Source: Pseudomonadota bacterium (lineage in GTDB: Bacteria; Pseudomonadota; Alphaproteobacteria; CACIAM-22H2). From it: 8,132 bases of DNA. This document shows positions 5,653 through 8,132 of this stretch, piece after piece. The notes beneath the pieces were generated by a model. The model saw nothing but the letters and a program-made list of their open reading frames with translations, made no database searches and was not told the origin of the DNA. The stretch's first letter is position 1. Every line of letters begins with the position of its first letter. The stretch spans positions 1 through 8,132 of the forward strand of contig JAIUNH010000152.1 of assembly GCA_020161965.1 (NCBI GenBank), written 5' to 3'. Both the position numbers and the translations under genes were made by a program.

Positions 5653-5666
5653 CCGCGAAATCGCGG
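5653..5666 (-). other. small hairpin directly after the mrp stop codon
   Basis: CCGCG (5653-5657) and CGCGG (5662-5666) form a five-base stem with loop AAAT, touching the mrp stop codon. No U-tract follows on the minus strand, so it is more likely a minor intercistronic structure than a terminator between mrp and the lipoprotein gene. Confidence 0.3.
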
Positions 5667-6794
5667 TTACTGAACGACGATGCGCGGACCCGCCGGGCGG
5701 GAAGATTTAAGGCCCGGTTCGACCTTCGCCCAAACCTGATCGGCGATCGCGCGATAAGCGGCGGCGTGGGCGCTGTCGGGCTGGCTCGCGACGATCGGCG
5801 TGCCGCCGTCGGACGTCTCGCGGATCGCGATATGCAGCGGCACTTCGCCCAGGAACGGCACGCCCAGCTTGTCGGCTTCGGCATGGGCGCCGCCATGGCC
5901 GAAGATGTGCTCGCGATGGCCGCAATTCGAGCAGACGTGGTAGCTCATGTTTTCGACGATGCCGAGCACCGGCACCTCGACCTTGCGGAACATGTTGAGG
6001 CCCTTGCGCGCGTCGAGCAGTGCTATGTCCTGCGGCGTCGAGACGATCACGGCCCCGGCCAGGGGAACGCGCTGCGCCATCGTCAATTGCGCATCGCCAG
6101 TACCCGGCGGCATGTCGACGATCATGATGTCGAGCTCGCCCCAGGCCACGTCGCGCAGCATTTGTTCGAGTGCGCCCATCACCATGGGACCGCGCCAAAT
6201 CATCGGCGTGTCTTCGGGCACCAGGAAGCCCATCGACATGCACGCAACGCCGTGATTGCTCATCGGCGCCAGGATTTTGCCGTCGGGCGAATCCGGGCGG
6301 CCCGACAGGCCCAGCATGCGCGGCTGCGAGGGCCCGTAGACGTCGGCGTCGAGCAAGCCGACCTTCAAGCCCTTCTGTGCCAACGCCACGGCGATGTTGG
6401 TCGCGGTCGTGGATTTTCCCACGCCGCCCTTGCCCGAGGCGACGGCGACGATCGCTTTCACGCCGGGGACGAGCTGCTTGGCGCCGGCACTTTGTCCTTG
6501 TTGGCCATGCGCGTGTCCGTGGCCCTTCGGTGTGGCGGGGGCGCCGCCCTTTTGTGCCGTCAAAACCGCCGTGACCGACAGCACGCCGGGGATTTTTTCG
6601 ACCGCTTGCTCGGCCGCTTTGCGCAACGGCTCCAGCTTGGGGCCGCGCGCGGGATCGACTTCCAGCGAGAAACCCACATGCCCGTCGCGTACCACCAGAC
6701 CTTGCACCATGCCGAGCGTGAGAATGTCCTTGCCGGTATCGGGGTCGACGATTTTCTTCAGGGCCTCGAGGATTTGGGCTTGGGCAACGCTCAC
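5667..6794 (-). CDS. mrp: Mrp/ApbC family iron-sulfur cluster carrier ATPase
   Basis: A cytoplasmic P-loop ATPase of 375 residues that binds and transfers Fe-S clusters to apoproteins, as known for ApbC and the Nbp35 family. An N-terminal MIP18/DUF59 domain (about 3-80) is followed by a short His-rich linker, GHGHAHG (91-97). The ATPase domain comes next. It has the deviant Walker A SGKGGVGKST (120-129), LLDADVYGPSQPRM (147-160), Walker B IMIVDMPPGTGD (223-234), and the cluster-binding pair CSNC (Cys288, Cys291). Length and domain order are normal for alphaproteobacteria. The start is GTG at 6794, with AAGGA nine bases upstream; no in-frame ATG fits the conserved N-terminus. It leads a possible three-gene operon and is divergent from hflK. 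The fumarase at the window's left end is an Fe-S enzyme and thus a plausible, but unproven, client. Confidence 0.95.
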   Translation of the reverse strand: MSVAQAQILEALKKIVDPDTGKDILTLGMVQGLVVRDGHVGFSLEVDPARGPKLEPLRKAAEQAVEKIPGVLSVTAVLTAQKGGAPATPKGHGHAHGQQGQSAGAKQLVPGVKAIVAVASGKGGVGKSTTATNIAVALAQKGLKVGLLDADVYGPSQPRMLGLSGRPDSPDGKILAPMSNHGVACMSMGFLVPEDTPMIWRGPMVMGALEQMLRDVAWGELDIMIVDMPPGTGDAQLTMAQRVPLAGAVIVSTPQDIALLDARKGLNMFRKVEVPVLGIVENMSYHVCSNCGHREHIFGHGGAHAEADKLGVPFLGEVPLHIAIRETSDGGTPIVASQPDSAHAAAYRAIADQVWAKVEPGLKSSRPAGPRIVVQ

Positions 6795-6865
6795 GGGCGG
6801 GGGTCCTTCATCGGGCGGGAACTTGAAACGCTGTAAAACTTGCTTAAATCCGTGCGCGTCCTGAT

Positions 6866-6894
6866 TTGATCCGGGGCGCTTCGGCGTTTATATA
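6866..6894 (+). promoter_or_regulatory. predicted hflK promoter
   Basis: TTGATC (6866-6871) and TATATA (6889-6894) are separated by exactly 17 bases; each matches its sigma70 consensus at four of six positions. Transcription would start near 6901, giving a leader of about 100 bases. On the minus strand the same self-complementary TATATA has TTGGCC 18 bases upstream (6918 to 6913) and may serve mrp. Confidence 0.45.
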
Positions 6895-6946
6895 GGCCCG
6901 CACTCGATCCGGGGCCAATTGTTCCGGAAATGCGTTTTTAGGCACG

Positions 6947-6971
6947 GACGTTGCGGAACATTCGCAACGTC
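6947..6971 (+). promoter_or_regulatory. perfect 9-bp inverted repeat in the hflK leader
   Basis: GACGTTGCG (6947-6955) and CGCAACGTC (6963-6971) are exact reverse complements around a seven-base centre, GAACATT. As RNA, one G.U and one A-U pair extend the stem. It ends nine bases before the hflK ribosome binding site GGAAAGGAAG (6981-6990). It could be an operator or a leader hairpin affecting translation start. No T-run follows, so it is not a normal terminator. Confidence 0.5.
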
Positions 6972-6999
6972 TCACGACAGGGAAAGGAAGCACATCTCC

Positions 7000-8132
7000 A
7001 TGCCGTGGAATCAAGGTGGTGGCGGCGGCCCATGGGGCGGCGGCGGTGGCGGCAGCAATGGCGGCGGCCAGCGCCCGAACAACCCGTGGGGCGGCGGACG
7101 GCCGCCGGGCGGCGGGGGTGGCGGGTCCAAGGGCCCGGATTTCGAGGATCTGGTCCGCAAGGGTCAGGAACAGCTGCGCCGTTATTTTCCGGGCGGACCG
7201 GGCGGCGGTAGCCAAGGTCTTTCGGCCAAGGCGCTGGCGCTGGGCGCCATCGTGCTGGTCGCGGGCTGGCTTGCGACCGGGTTCTACCGGGTCGAGCCCG
7301 CCAATGTCGGCGTCGTGCTGCGTTTCGGCGAAATGGAACGCATCACCTATCCCGGCCTGAACTGGCACATGCCGTATCCGGTCGAGAACGTGATTCAGAC
7401 CAACGTGCTGGCGGTCAACCAGTTGACGGTCGGTTTCCGCGAAGGCAACGAAGCGCGCCGCGACCGCGCGATGCTCGACGAATCGCTGATGCTGACCAGC
7501 GACCAGAACATTCTGGACGTGCGCTTCACGGTGCAATGGCGCATCGCCGACGCGTCGAAATTCCTGTTCAACGTCGCGTCGCCCGAAATCACCGTGAAGT
7601 CGGTGGCCGAAGCGGCGATGCGCGAGACGATCGGCCTCACGCCCATGCAGCCGATCTTCCAGAATCGTAATTCGGTCGAAACGCGCGTGAAGGCGGCGAT
7701 GCAAAGCCTGCTCGATTTCTACGAAGCGGGCATCGCGGTCGATCAAGTGCAGTTCCGCGCCGTCGAACCGCCGCAGCAGGTGATCGACGCGTTCCGCGAC
7801 GTGCAGCGTGCGATTCAAGATCGCCAGCGCGCGCAGAACGAGGCGGAATCCTACCGCAACGACATCGTGCCGCGCGCACGCGGCGAGGCGCAGCGCCTCG
7901 CTCAGGAAGCCGAAGGCTATCGCCAGCAGATCGTGGCGCGCGCCACGGGCGATGTCGCGGGTTATCAAGCGTTGCTCGAAGCCTATCGCACGGCGCCGGA
8001 CGTCACGCGCCAGCGCCTCTATCTCGAAATGATGGAGAACGTGTTGCGCGGCAACCAGAAGGTCATCATCGAACAGAACGGCGGTTCGGGCGCCAACGGT
8101 CAGGGCGTGGTGCCGATCCTGCCGCTCAACGA
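7000..8132 (+). CDS. hflK: HflK, modulator of FtsH protease, C-terminus beyond right edge
   Basis: Membrane-anchored SPFH/prohibitin-family protein that pairs with HflC, encloses the FtsH protease and limits its access to membrane proteins. The frame is open for 377 codons to the edge. An N-terminal Gly/Pro/Asn-rich tail (about 1-46, typical of HflK) precedes one membrane segment (about 77-96, AKALALGAIVLVAGWLATGF). The SPFH domain begins at YRVEPANVGVVLRFGE and continues past residue 280 into a charged Arg/Gln/Ala/Glu-rich helix (about 265-325), as in the family. The conserved YPGLNWHMPYPVE and RETIG segments are present. ATG 7000 is supported by AAGGAAG nine bases upstream and the typical MPWNQGGGGG start. 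Most of the protein is here; only the C-terminal tail is missing. hflC is expected just to the right. Confidence 0.95.
   Translation, partial: MPWNQGGGGGPWGGGGGGSNGGGQRPNNPWGGGRPPGGGGGGSKGPDFEDLVRKGQEQLRRYFPGGPGGGSQGLSAKALALGAIVLVAGWLATGFYRVEPANVGVVLRFGEMERITYPGLNWHMPYPVENVIQTNVLAVNQLTVGFREGNEARRDRAMLDESLMLTSDQNILDVRFTVQWRIADASKFLFNVASPEITVKSVAEAAMRETIGLTPMQPIFQNRNSVETRVKAAMQSLLDFYEAGIAVDQVQFRAVEPPQQVIDAFRDVQRAIQDRQRAQNEAESYRNDIVPRARGEAQRLAQEAEGYRQQIVARATGDVAGYQALLEAYRTAPDVTRQRLYLEMMENVLRGNQKVIIEQNGGSGANGQGVVPILPLN

Noticed and set aside
6792..6812. Six-codon upstream frame (ATGAAGGACCCC...TGA) overlapping the mrp GTG start
   Set aside because: The ATG lies two bases before the AAGGA ribosome binding site of mrp and has none of its own; the overlap is probably chance.
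7015..7130. GGC/GGT-rich repeat-like DNA at the start of hflK
   Set aside because: It encodes the Gly-rich N-terminal tail typical of HflK; not an independent repeat element.
6844..7968. 374-residue minus-strand open frame opposite hflK
   Set aside because: Antisense shadow. hflK has a good ribosome binding site and full family similarity.

Overview
The window looks like chromosomal DNA from a GC-rich alphaproteobacterium, probably near the Rhodospirillales (order is inferred). The evidence is a circularly permuted two-piece tmRNA gene, an alphaproteobacterial-type SspB and a long ThyX. Most of the DNA looks like conserved core genome. I see no insertion sequence, CRISPR array, prophage or tRNA gene.

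Left part (1-2822, all minus strand): the N-terminal 197 codons of a class I iron-sulfur fumarase run off the left edge. A strong hairpin separates them from a soluble PAS-PAS methyl-accepting chemotaxis protein. That gene has a promoter with a perfect -35 box and a 33-base imperfect palindrome in its leader. Upstream of it is sspB, the ClpXP adaptor that delivers ssrA-tagged proteins.

Middle (2823-3257): this 435-base stretch has no real protein gene. On the minus strand it holds ssrA, the two-piece tmRNA. Its acceptor piece (CCA end at 3090) comes first, then a 5-base spacer, then the coding piece (5' end at 3084). The encoded tag is ANDNVALASEARLAA. The gene that makes the degradation tag therefore sits directly upstream of, and co-oriented with, the gene whose product reads it. 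Divergent from ssrA is thyX (plus strand), the flavin-dependent thymidylate synthase.

Right part (4190-8132): a minus-strand cluster reads mrp (Fe-S cluster carrier P-loop ATPase), then a SPOR-domain lipoprotein, then a small single-pass membrane protein resembling DUF2939. The gaps are 50 and 71 bases, so they may form one operon. The last gene ends tail to tail with thyX, sharing a TTAA, and is clearly less GC-rich than its neighbours. Divergent from mrp, hflK (FtsH modulator, plus strand) begins and runs off the right edge. The shared intergenic region carries a good promoter and a perfect 9-bp inverted repeat just before the hflK ribosome binding site.

Three groups of genes deal with protein quality control (ssrA, sspB, hflK), iron-sulfur enzymes and their assembly (fumarase, mrp), and dTMP synthesis (thyX). 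I found no wholly unknown multi-gene system. The most interesting content is the permuted tmRNA with its tag, its placement beside sspB, and several unexplained inverted repeats in gene leaders.
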